A stretch of 64,000 nucleotides of DNA from NCBI GenBank assembly GCA_027924585.1, contig BSBM01000068.1, positions 7,422,501 through 7,486,500 of the forward strand. Reading direction: 5' to 3'. This document shows, in pieces, positions 12,878-22,815 of this stretch; the stretch's first letter is position 1; every line of letters starts with the position of its first letter. Source of the stretch: Larix kaempferi (Eukaryota; Streptophyta; Pinopsida; Pinales; Pinaceae). The notes under the pieces were generated by a model, which saw only the letters and a list, made by a program, of their open reading frames with translations, ran no database searches and had not been told where the DNA came from. Position numbers and translations under genes: made by a program.

Positions 12878-13540
12878 GTGAAGTTTGCCAAGTTACCTGA
12901 ACCAAATGATAAAGATAATGGTGGGAATGGGGTACAATTCCTTGGCATCTCAACCAACATAGAGAACGCTGGGCATCGAGTGGAAGAGGGCAGTAATGAG
13001 AAATCAGAATTGGAAATAGAGGCCATGGTCACCCTCCAAAAAGAAGATCACTGGGGCATGAGATTCAATGGAGCTGTAAATAAAGAAGGAGATGGAGAAG
13101 GAATATGGATCACCCCTCCAGATGAGGGAAATGCATGTGGTAGATTTCATACTTCCAAACTAATGTTCGACTGTTCAAATAATGTGGAAGAATATGAAGC
13201 TATGTTATTGGGATTGAATGTACTCAAAGGCCTGAAAGCTAAGAAGATCAAGGTCTATGGAGATGCAGAGCTGATAATCCAACAAGTGAACGACAACTAT
13301 GAGGCAAAACACCCCAGGTTGAGGGCTTAAAGAAATGCTGTGTGGGATATGTTGGACAATTTCTTCACATAACATCATATTTCTTTCATTCCTAGGGACA
13401 AAAATGAAATAGGAGACATTCTATCTAGCTCTGCCAACAGGTTTCAACTCCCTGCCTATCCTACTAGGACTCACATGATTAATATAAGGCCTAGACCTGT
13501 TGGCACCCCAACAACTCCCTTGATTTTTCCAAAATCAAAG
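12878..13540 (+). pseudogene. RNase H domain placed before RT (aRNase H-like)
   Basis: The frame 12878-13330 contains an RNase H fold signature: WGMRFNGAVNKEG, then FDCSNNVEEYEAMLLGL, then VYGDAELIIQQVN. The first catalytic Asp expected in the F-D-G motif is Asn here (codon at 13067-13069), while the central Glu and the Asp of YGD remain. After a stop at 13328 the homologous tail (RNAVWDM, FIPRDKNE) continues to about 13540. A second, ordinary gypsy RNase H follows RT further on. Two RNase H domains are known in Tat/Ogre elements; this extra one lies between protease and RT. Confidence 0.75.
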
Positions 13541-15949
13541 GGCCCCCATTAGACTTATTGTAAATATTTAGTTTTTGCTTTCGGTTTGTCTTGTTTGATT
13601 TGACAAGTGATTTTATGGTTATCTTTCAGCGGTCCCTTACTCTTTGCGCTATACATTCTTTGACTTGACTTTCTTGAGATAAATATTTGGAGGTTTGATT
13701 TATGCGTCTCATATTTTTCATGGCTTAAAATTTTGATGAATTATTAGTTTTTTAATTGAGTCATTTCAAGATTTTAAACTCCTATGATCACATTATATTC
13801 ATTTCTTTAATTGAGTGATTAATGTTTATGAAGAAGATTATGTTATCATCCTCTTATGAATTTGGTGAAAAAATTGATTACTTCTATATTTATGTATATC
13901 TTTTAATATCATTTTTTATAAAATTTGTTCTTGGATAAAGTTTTTAAAATAAAAGATTATGATCTTTTTGAAGGATATACATTCACATAAAAGTTAGACA
14001 CATTTTTCTTTAATGAACTTAATGATGTAGCATGGTAGCACAATTCATTATTTATAATATTAATGCTTAAATGAGGATATTCCTTTAGAACTTCAACATG
14101 AGTAAGTGTTCTCAACTTTATTATTTTACAAATTATTTTTAAAAAAGTTGATATTACTTCAAGTAAATAACACTTACCACGTTCACTCTTTTATCCATAT
14201 ATCACTTTTGGTTGTTGGAAAAAGTGTTTACTTGAATATGATAAATTAAAGGAATTCTTACATACATTATGTAGCTCGAACACCAAAGTTATCCTTCACT
14301 TACCAAACTTAAAGGATAACCAACATCACGAAATTCTCTTGAATTTGCTTTATGTGAAGGATAAAATTTATATAAAATATCTCTTCATTTTTCACATAGT
14401 GGGGTTAGAGTTGATCATATCATAAGAAGGAGAATGAATGAGTTTAACCGACGACAAGTTTATGTAAGCAAAGAAAAATTTATGCATGAATCTTTCATTA
14501 TTCATAAAAAGTGGGCTTACAGTTTTCTTCTCAATATTTTGAAATGTAAAAGGTTAATGAGATTAGTAACATATGAGAAAGCCATGCGTCAATATCTTTA
14601 TAGAAATCGTTTTATGGGTCATGTTAACGTGTTATTTTTGTTTGCAGGAATTTTTACCGCGAAGGGAAAAGGCATTAAACCACAACGATGGTTTTTAAAT
14701 TCCATAAATTTCTGGCTATGCATTCATAATTTAATCACACCGAAACTTGTTCATTCGAATCACATCTTTCCGGATTTTGTGTGTTATATAGTGAAACGTC
14801 TCCGTCATGCTGTCAACACTTCACCAGGTCCTTAAATTACAGGTTAAGCGTGGAAAATAATACGGTTAATCTTTTATGACTATCTCTTTACTGGGAATGA
14901 TGTGAAAAAATGGAATGCAGAATATTAGTAATTCAATCACCATATTAAAAACAGTTTGCATTCACCATTTTCGGGATGATGCAGGTAAAAGGTAAGTTTC
15001 AGCTAATTCTCTTAATCATTATGATTGACAGATCGTCGCTGCGAGACATCAGCTAGTTCGGTGAAATAACATTGTTACTACACAATCAATATTTAAATTT
15101 ACTAGCTCCAGTCCCAGCTTTGTCAGATTATCTATTCGTGAATTAAAAGGGATTACTTCTTTATCTTTTCTTATTTCAAAATATAGTTATATTATCCATT
15201 GTTCTTATTAGTTCTGAATTATGATTCAATTCTCATAATTAACATATATCTACACGATCATTTTAATTTTTAATTTTTATATACGTGCAGGTTTAAAAGC
15301 AGTGGGATGACGACAGGTTAAAGAGAATTAACTTATCAAAGAATAAGGAAGATGGAAGAACCGTTTCGTAGAAATGAAGAAAAGCTTACTCATTCATCAA
15401 ACGCAATATTTTAGGTTTGGTCATAGCTGGAATTGCCAACGAAAATGGAGATATTCGAGGCTACAGTTTTGATGCATTATGAGGTTGAATCATCTATAAA
15501 AGAAAGAATAGTTTGACAAGAAGAGGGGGGGAATAGAGACTCAGCAGAATGGAAGAACTTCTTCTCTCCACTCTGTATTCTTCTTTGCAATATTCTTTAA
15601 TATACAAGGAGGCACGGTTGCCCAACCAGTTTTCCTAGAGTCAGTTTTCATACTTTGTAACTTTTTACACGCATGTAACTGAGAATCAAGGATGGTCAGT
15701 GATTATTTTCAGATAATCAGTGGATTGTAGGTAAGACTTTTCTTCTGCAGAATTGATTATGAATCAAATATAATCTTCTTGGCTCATTTTTGTGTTTGGG
15801 TATTATATAGATTGTTTGAAATATTCACATGTTTCTGATTGTATAAACAATTTATTTGAAGTTGAATAATTAGTGTTCTCTATTATTTATCTTTAAAAGG
15901 ATTGTTGTTCTTATTCAAAATGACTGCTTATTTAACTTTGTTTAGATAA

Positions 15950-16375
15950 GTGAGTTATTAAATCATACTCTTTATACATCAGACATTAAAACTTTCAAGC
16001 TTGCTCCTGATCATAGGATAGGTAATTTTAGAAATAGATTAATTAGAAGTTTTATTTATATTTTATTTCGTAATTACAACCTATAGGACTTTTTAGGAGC
16101 TACTAAACTGTTGTTTACAGTTTAGCAACTACTAAATTTTTTGTTTCAGTTTTCTTTAATTGCATCATAGATTAGGTTAACTTGCATCTTAAGATTTTAA
16201 TTGTAGTTTTAGGCATTCAGATAAGTGGTTTGAGAGACTCTCTATTTTGAGAGCACATCACACAGGCAGCAAGGCCTTTATTCCTGTGAGAGTTAGCTAT
16301 TTCAAACACATCAGAAGTTGATGTAAGCGACCTGTGTGGGCTATCTCTCCTTCCTTGGCCCACACAGGACTTTGA
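15950..16375 (+). repeat. Direct repeat A in the AT-rich insert
   Basis: About 430 bp. It includes AAATCATACTCTTTAT, TAGGACTTTTTAGGAGCTAC and GTGGTTTGAGAGACTCTC, and ends near CTATCTCTCCTTC. It matches 16815-17195 in the same orientation with about one change in ten. The gap between the copies is about 440 bp. Confidence 0.8.
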
Positions 16376-16814
16376 TCTCAGCAGAATAGAGAGGACTTTG
16401 TAATTCTCCATTTTGTTTCTGCTTGTAAATCTTTATATTTGCAGATAGAAGGAGAGAGTCTGCAAGAAGTGATTTCTTGTTATGTAAAGAGATCTGTGTT
16501 CTTTAATCCAGAAATATTTGCAACCAGAGATTGCCGCTATTACTATTCCAAGATTCTTTCAACAATTTTAGTGACATTGTACTTTGTTGCTGTTCTTTAC
16601 TTATTTGTTGGATATAATGTTTTCTAACACATTTTCTTCATACATTCTTGCACTTAAATCTTATTTTTATTTTCTTAGAATGACTAATTTCATTGTGTTT
16701 GAATGTTTGGGATAGTCACAAATATCTCATGTCAGTAATTAATTTGTTAATTATTCGGTTTTGAATATGATGATGTGCTTTAAAAATTATATTTTATTTG
16801 AACTTCTTTAAATA

Positions 16815-17195
16815 AACTATAATTAAATCATACTCTTTATGCATAAGAAATTATTCTTCTAAACTTGCTCCTAATCAGGATAGTTAGGATAGGTAATTTT
16901 AGAAATAGATTAATTACAACCCACAGGACTTTTTAGGAGCTACTAAACTATTGTTTACAGTTTAGGAGCTACTAAATTTTATGTGTTTCAATTTTTAATT
17001 GCATCATAGATTAGATTAATTTGCATCTTAAGATTTCAATTGCAGTTTTAGGCATTCACATAAGTGGTTTGAGAGACTCTCTATTTTGAGAGCACATCAC
17101 ATAGGAAACAGGGCCTTTATTCCTATGAGAGTTAGCTATTTCAAACACATTGGAAGCTGCTATAAGCGACTTGTGTGGGCTATCTCTCCTTCGTT
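16815..17195 (+). repeat. Direct repeat B in the AT-rich insert
   Basis: Second copy of the 15950-16375 repeat. It ends exactly where gypsy similarity resumes, so its right edge marks the insert boundary. The pair could be degenerate terminal repeats of a smaller element lying in the right half of the insert. Confidence 0.75.
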
Positions 17196-17204
17196 GGCCC
17201 CGGT

Positions 17205-19008
17205 CACAAAATCGGGCCAACAAGACCCTCTATCCCGAACAATACAAAGCATTGGAAAATATTTGAAGATGACCAACAGATCAAGAAATTTCTGGAGATG
17301 ACTGGATAATTTTCCAATATCCATATTGATCAAGAGGATTGTGAAGCGGAGGAGTGGGATCCTCATCCGCCAGATCTCAAAAATACTTTGGGAGGAAAAG
17401 AGATTTTGCAGCTAAAAAGCAAATACATACCCAAAGGATTGGTCCCATTGGAAAAATTGTTTGATGAAAATGATGTGGCCAAGGATCACAAGGTTGCTCC
17501 AAACCCAAAATAAATAGAAGACTGTAACATTGTTAGCGATGAAGAATTGGAAATTGTCAAACTATAAAAATATTTGGCCCCGAGTATCAAAAAATACTAT
17601 ATGGATTTAATGAGAAATTTTTCTGATGTGTTTGCATGGTGCTATGAAGATCTGAAAGAATATGACAAGCCGTCATCTAGCATACCATACCAGTCAAGAC
17701 ATGGGAGAAGCCATTCAAAAAGAAGTTGAGAAGGATGAATCGCATGCTGCTTCCGCTGATAGAAAAAGAGGTAAAGAGGTTGTATGAGACTAAAATCATA
17801 GTCTCTTTGAGGTTTTTGAAGTGGGTGGCCAACATAGTCCCGGTGAGGAAAAAGATGGTGAAATCAGACTGTGTATTGAATTTAGAAATCTCAATAAGGT
17901 GTCCCTAAAAGAAAACTACCCCCTACCCAAAATGGACCACACTTTGCAGAAGGTTGTAGGGGTAGAAATAATTTCCATGCTGGATGGATTTTCAGGGTAC
18001 AATCAGATTAAGGTGCAGCCAGAAGACCAGAGCAAGACAACCTTTAACACACCTTGGGGAACTTTCATGTATGCAAATATGCCTTTTCGGTTTGTTGAAT
18101 GCATTAGCCACCTTCCAAAGAGATATGGATATAGATTTTTCAGGAGAGAAATACAAATTTGTGGTTGTCTACATGAATGACATCACTGTATACTCTAGAT
18201 CTGATGCAGAACATCTAAAGCATTTGCACCAAGTGTTCATCAAGTGTAGAAAATTTGGAATCTCTTTGAGCACTAAAAAGTCAAATTTTTCAATGCAAGA
18301 GGGAAAGCTGCTAGGCCACTTATTATCTAAATATGGGATAAAAATTGACCCAGACAGAATAAATGCAATACAGAAAACTGAGCTCCCCAGGAGTAAAAAG
18401 GAAATCCAATATTTTCTAGGCATAGTGAATTTCACAAGGAGATTTATTCCCAATTTTGCAGAGATCATGAGGACGATCACCTGGATGCTTAAGAAAGACA
18501 CTCAGGTCAGGTGGACTGCCGAGGCTAGGCAAGCGTTTGAAGATATAAAAAGGGCAATTGTTGAAGCACCTGTATTGATCAACCTAGATTTTGACAAGGA
18601 ATTTCTTATGCTTTCTTTTTCCTCTGAGCACTCCATAGTGGGTGTGCTTTTACAAAAAAATCAGGAAGGAGATGAGCATCCCATAACTTTCTTTAGCAGG
18701 GCTCTCAGAAATGCTGAGATCAAATACAACATTATGGAAAAGAAAGCCTATGCCATGATCAAAACTCTAAAGTATTTCAGAGTTTATGTTCTACATTCCC
18801 ATGTTGTAGCTTATGTTCCTAATGCTATTGTGAAAGATATATTGACGCAACCAAATCCATAAGGTAGAAGGGAAAAGTGGATAGTTGCGCTACTGGAATA
18901 TGACATGGAGATCAAGCCTACAAATCTTATTAAAGGGAAAGGGATGGATAGGCTCATGGCTGAGTCAAATTGGGATTCGATGAGTATGAACTTGCTGTCA
19001 CACATGTA
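17205..19008 (+). pseudogene. pol: Reverse transcriptase and gypsy RNase H of the Tat-like element
   Basis: A linker with stops (RPSIPNNTKHWK, DVFAWCYEDLKEYD) leads into RT. RT is split over three frames: 17726-17908 (LLPLIEKEVKRLYETKII), 17821-18180 (EIRLCIEFRNLNKVSLKENY, MLDGFSGYNQI) and 17984-18862 (thumb and connection, GKLLGHLLSKYGIKIDP). The catalytic Y-x-D-D box reads Y-M-N-D at about 18170-18181, so the first metal-binding Asp is Asn. The gypsy-type RNase H follows (SEHSIVGVLLQKNQEGDEHP, NIMEKKAYAMIKTLKYF) to about 18860, with a stop at 18860 and a further in-frame tail. RT would copy element RNA into DNA. This copy is inactive. Confidence 0.88.
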
Positions 19009-19039
19009 GGAGGAAACTTCCCAAGATCCACTACCTCAG

Positions 19040-20314
19040 GTATCATACAAATTCCTGTCCTCTCCTTGGTATTTTGATGTTATATATGTTTTGAAGAACT
19101 TGCAAGCACCCACTGAGATGGGAAAAATCAAAGCTAGATGCACCAAGATGAAGGCTGCGAAGTTTTGCATACTGGGCGATTGTCTTTATTAGAAAGACCC
19201 TGGAGGTGTCCTCTTGAATTGCATAGTGGAATATGAGGCCAAAGTGACCATGAAAGAGTTTCACAGAGGTGTCTGTGGGGGACATCATTACTGGAAGGCC
19301 ACTTTTAACAAAATTCTCAGGGTAGGGTTCTATTGGCCTACTATGTTCAATGATGCTTATAAAGAAATAACTAGCTGCCATGAATGCCATGTTTTTGAAG
19401 GAAAGAGGAAGCTCTTGTCCTTTCCTTTGAAACCAATATCCGTGGAAACCCCTTTCTAGCAGTGGGGGCTTGACTTCATTGGCGAAATTTTCCCCAACTC
19501 CTCTGGACAACACAGGTGGATATTGATTACCACTAATTATTTCACCAAATGGATTGAAGAAGTACCTACCAAGCAAGCCACGGATACAATAATCATCCAA
19601 TTTATAGTGGAGAATATCATGTCTAGGTTTGAAGACCCCATTAAAATAATCACCGATATTGCACATGCTTTCAAATCCAAGAAGATGATCAAATTCTGTG
19701 ACAAGTTCCACATCAAATTGGGCCATTCTACTGCTTACTATCCCCAGGGAAATGAATTGGCGGAATCCTCCAACAAAATTTTGGTGAGGATAATCAAGAA
19801 GTTGCTGCAAGAAAATAAAAGGGCTTGGCATACCAAGCTGACCTTTTCCCTATGGGATGATAGGATCACCTCTATAAAATCCATCGGAACTTTTGCTTTA
19901 AAATTAGTATATGGAACAGAGGTGGTATTCCCCGATTGCCCCAGAGGGCCTGTAATGAGATTGTTGCAGGAGCAAGAAGAAGAGCCAAACCTTGAACTGA
20001 GGAGAGCTAACTAGCTAGTGGAAATATAAGAAATTAGAGACATGGTACAGGCTGAAGCCGTGAAAGCTCAGAGGGGAATCAAGAAGACGTTTGACAGAAA
20101 GACCAAGGCGGATGATTTCCAAATGGGAGATATGGTATTGAAATGGGATGTTAGAAGAGAATACGAGGACCAAAACTTTGATAACCTTTGGCAGGGGCCT
20201 TATACAATCACCACCCACCATGGGAAAAATGATTTCTTCCTTCAGGGAAAGGATGATGAACCAGTTGGAAAGAGACCTGTCAACGAACGATTCTTGAAGC
20301 ATTATTTCAAGTGA
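19040..20314 (+). pseudogene. Integrase of the Tat-like element
   Basis: 19214-19459 holds the N-terminal zinc-binding region (FHRGVCGGHHYWK then CHECHVFEGKRK). After a TAG at 19457 the DDE core continues to 20014: first Asp in GLDFIGE, second Asp in IITDIAHAFKS (the usual N after D is I), Glu in QGNELAESSNK. After further stops, 20042-20314 carries the C-terminal DNA-binding part (FDRKTKADDFQMGDMVLKW, NLWQGPYTI, RFLKHYF) and ends about 170 bp before the 3' LTR. Integrase inserts the cDNA into the chromosome. Several nonsense changes make the copy inactive. Confidence 0.88.
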
Positions 20315-20394
20315 AAAGTGATTCCGTCGAACCACCCCCATTGTACATTGCCATTTTTTATTTTCAGTTAGTTGTGTTTCAATTTTTGTGATAC

Positions 20395-20420
20395 GAAGAA
20401 GGAGAAAGAGGAGGGGAGTA
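20395..20420 (+). other. Purine-rich tract near the 3' LTR
   Basis: GAAGAAGGAGAAAGAGGAGGGG is the only long polypurine run before the 3' LTR, but it ends about 65 bp upstream of 20485. A priming tract normally abuts the LTR, so this is a weak candidate. Confidence 0.3.
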
Positions 20421-20484
20421 ATGGCCACTAGTCTACATGTTCTTTCTACCTCACAGGGAGGATAGCATCTCCAGTTGGAGCCAT

Positions 20485-22347
20485 TGTTAACACCTATTAT
20501 GGTTTCCACCAGGGAATGTAAAGGAAAGCCCCCACCAAAGCCCCAAGGTCACCCATTGACGTGTTTCACCAAATAAAGAGTCAGGAAACAGAAAAATAGC
20601 TAAGTGTCAAGCAAATCCAAGCTATATGACCGAGCTGTAGTGAGAAAATGAGAGAAACTAGCAGTAAGGGCTTCTTTCACAACCAAAGAAGATTCGACGA
20701 CCAGGATTGAGTAGCGGGATCAGATCGGGGGATGAGAATGCATTCCACAAACATGTACAAGAGACTTTCCACTTTTTCGCAGGCCCACCGATATGGTGTC
20801 TTGCATTTTGCAATCTGCATTGTGTATTGAAGATTGCAGAAGGATGCTTTTCCAAGGGGAAGATTGCGGATTGCGGAAGGATGATTTTCGAAGGGGAGAA
20901 AAAGTGAGTTTCCGAGTTCCGTAATCCGCATTGCAGATTGTGGATTGCGGAAGGATGATTTTGCAAGGGGCGAAAAAGTGAGTTTCCGAGTTCCACATCC
21001 CACATTGCGGATTGTGGAAAGTTCATTTTCTAGGAACACAAAAAGTAAGTTTCCGAGTTCCGCATCCCACATTGCAGATTGGGGAAAGGCCATTTTCCAG
21101 GAACACAAAAAGTAAGTTTCCGAGTTCTGCATTCCGCATTGCGGATTGTGGAAAGGATATTTTCCAGTAGCCATAAAATCAAGTTTCTGAATCCTATATT
21201 CTGCATTGTGGATTGCGAATTGCGGAAAGGTCATTTATCAGAAGAAAAAAAATTGAGATTCTGAATTCCGCAGTCCACATTGTGGATTGCGGATTGCAGA
21301 AAGGTAATTGCGGATCGAAAGAAGTTTTGTAGAGCAAATCATGGTCACAAGGAATGAAGATTTTCACAGAAAAATGGCGCGTTTGAGAACAGAGAAGGGG
21401 CCTATTTCAGTTACTTGTCCTAATCAACCTAAAGCATCTTGATCTGAAGGATGATTAGGTGGCTTACGTGGCCCAATGGTGCACTTCCAGCGCAAATGAT
21501 TCCCTACCTCCACGCATAACAGAATCAAAGGCTATTGATTCGAGTGACCCAGCTTGAACGACCTCATCATTACCAATCCAAGTCTGTTTTGAATTAGTTA
21601 TATGAGTTTGATGTTTTGTAAGCCTATAAAGGCAGGTTTCGAAGAGGACCAAAAGGTTGGATGTTTTAGATTCAGAGAGATTACTGCTCCATTCTTGTAT
21701 TGAACTTGGCCTCTTAATTCAATGAGAAGACCTGATTCTAGAGCTTGAGATTCCTGTGATGTGTGTTCTGATGTCTATTATTTGTTGTGTATGTGTTCTT
21801 CTTTGTATTTCCATTAATTGTTTGCTTCTGCAATACCTAGATCAAGGCTACATGGTCTGTAATTCATGTCCCCATTCTCCAGAAGCATATGACTAGGTAT
21901 TCCACCCTTTTCCTCCTGAAGTTGCAGGTTGGAATTCATTTGCAAATGCTCTAACCTTGGAATGGAACTTGTCCTCTTTTTCTACCTCCACCCACTGACT
22001 ATTTTGACTTGAAAGAACACCATCTACCTTGCCTCTTGCCTCTGTAATTGTGGTCTTAATATGTCATTGGTGACAGTAAACCCACCGAAGTTAACTCCAT
22101 GCCCAACTGTACTCATGTTCTTAACCCCAACCAACTGAAAAAATCCCCTTAATTCATTATCTGAAGGTCTAACCACCAATTTTACCAATAACACAGCCCA
22201 TTCAAGCTATATACTATTGTTGGAAGCACTAAAGAGAGATCCCTCTTTGTGGTTGGAAAGGTTAGTTTCTGTCCACTAAATATTGGTTTGCAACAGTTGC
22301 CTCATGGTCTTTCCTGCCACAACCCAGGAAAATCTTGAGTGATAACA
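20485..22347 (+). repeat. 3' LTR of the Tat-like gypsy element
   Basis: 1863 bp, exactly the length of the 5' LTR, with the same termini. The same tandem repeats sit at about 20790-21310 and the same TATA-like box at 21625-21632. It is followed directly by ATGAT and by GAT-type triplets, which resume the interrupted array. Confidence 0.92.
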
Positions 22348-22412
22348 ATGATGATGATGGTGGTGATGACGACGACAACGATGATGATGATGGTGATGAA
22401 GATGGTGATGAC

Positions 22413-22446
<34 letters not shown>

Positions 22447-22595
22447 ATGAATATGATGATGATGATGTTGAAGATGGTGATGACGATGATGATGATGAGG
22501 AGGAGGAGGAGGAGGAGGAAGAGGGTAATGACGATGACGATGATGATGATCATCATCATCATCATAATGAAGATGATGATGATGATGATGATGAA

Positions 22596-22629
<34 letters not shown>

Positions 22630-22815
22630 ATGAAGATGATGATGATGAAGATGACAATGAGGATGACGATGAGGATGATGATGATGATGATGATGATGAC
22701 GATGACGACGAATATGATGATGACGATGAAGATGATGATGATGATGATGATGAATACAATGAAGATGATGGTGATGACGACAACAATGATGATGGTGAAG
22801 ATGATGAAAACGATA
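22348..22815. repeat. GAT array, right part
   Basis: GAT-type triplets with a short ATC patch at about 22550-22563. It continues the block that was cut at 8323; joined across the gypsy element the block is about 1.08 kb, similar to the GAT blocks at 97-1010 and 1459-2390. It carries the same GAGGAGGAAGAGGG and GAATACAATGAAGATG markers. It ends in unique sequence at about 22816. Confidence 0.93.

Larger units (their letters stand above)
13547..17201. mobile_element. AT-rich insert of unknown origin within the gypsy pol
   Basis: Polyprotein similarity stops at about 13540 (..TPLIFPKS) and resumes at about 17205 (RPSIPNNTKHWK). The 3.65 kb between is strongly AT-rich and has no retrotransposon domain. 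GGCCCC occurs at both edges (13541-13546 and 17196-17201) and may be a target duplication. The insert holds one 133-codon frame (14434-14835) that I do not recognise, a TATAAAAG at about 15493 followed by a pyrimidine-rich transcript-like stretch, and a pair of ~430 bp direct repeats (15950-16375 and 16815-17195). No terminal repeats typical of LTR, TIR or Helitron elements were found, so it is classed only as an insertion. It may carry captured host sequence. Confidence 0.5.
8324..22347 (+). mobile_element. Tat/Ogre-like Ty3/gypsy LTR retrotransposon, degenerate
   Basis: Full-length 14.0 kb element on the plus strand, inserted in the GAT array. The two LTRs (8324-10186 and 20485-22347) are both 1863 bp, begin TGTTAACACC and end GATAACA. 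The flanking bases ATGAT (8319-8323 and 22348-22352) form a perfect 5 bp duplication, although such a match is weak evidence inside GAT repeats. Internal order: primer site, gag, aspartic protease, an RNase H domain, an AT-rich foreign insert, reverse transcriptase, a second RNase H, and integrase with a C-terminal domain. Every domain is broken by stops or frameshifts and some catalytic residues are replaced, so the copy cannot move by itself. Dual RNase H and a tRNA-Arg-type primer site fit the Tat/Ogre branch. Confidence 0.92.

Noticed and set aside
14434-14835. 133-codon frame in the AT-rich insert as a gene
   Set aside because: No domain recognised and it lies in an AT-rich, stop-poor patch. 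Kept only as a note in the insert entry.
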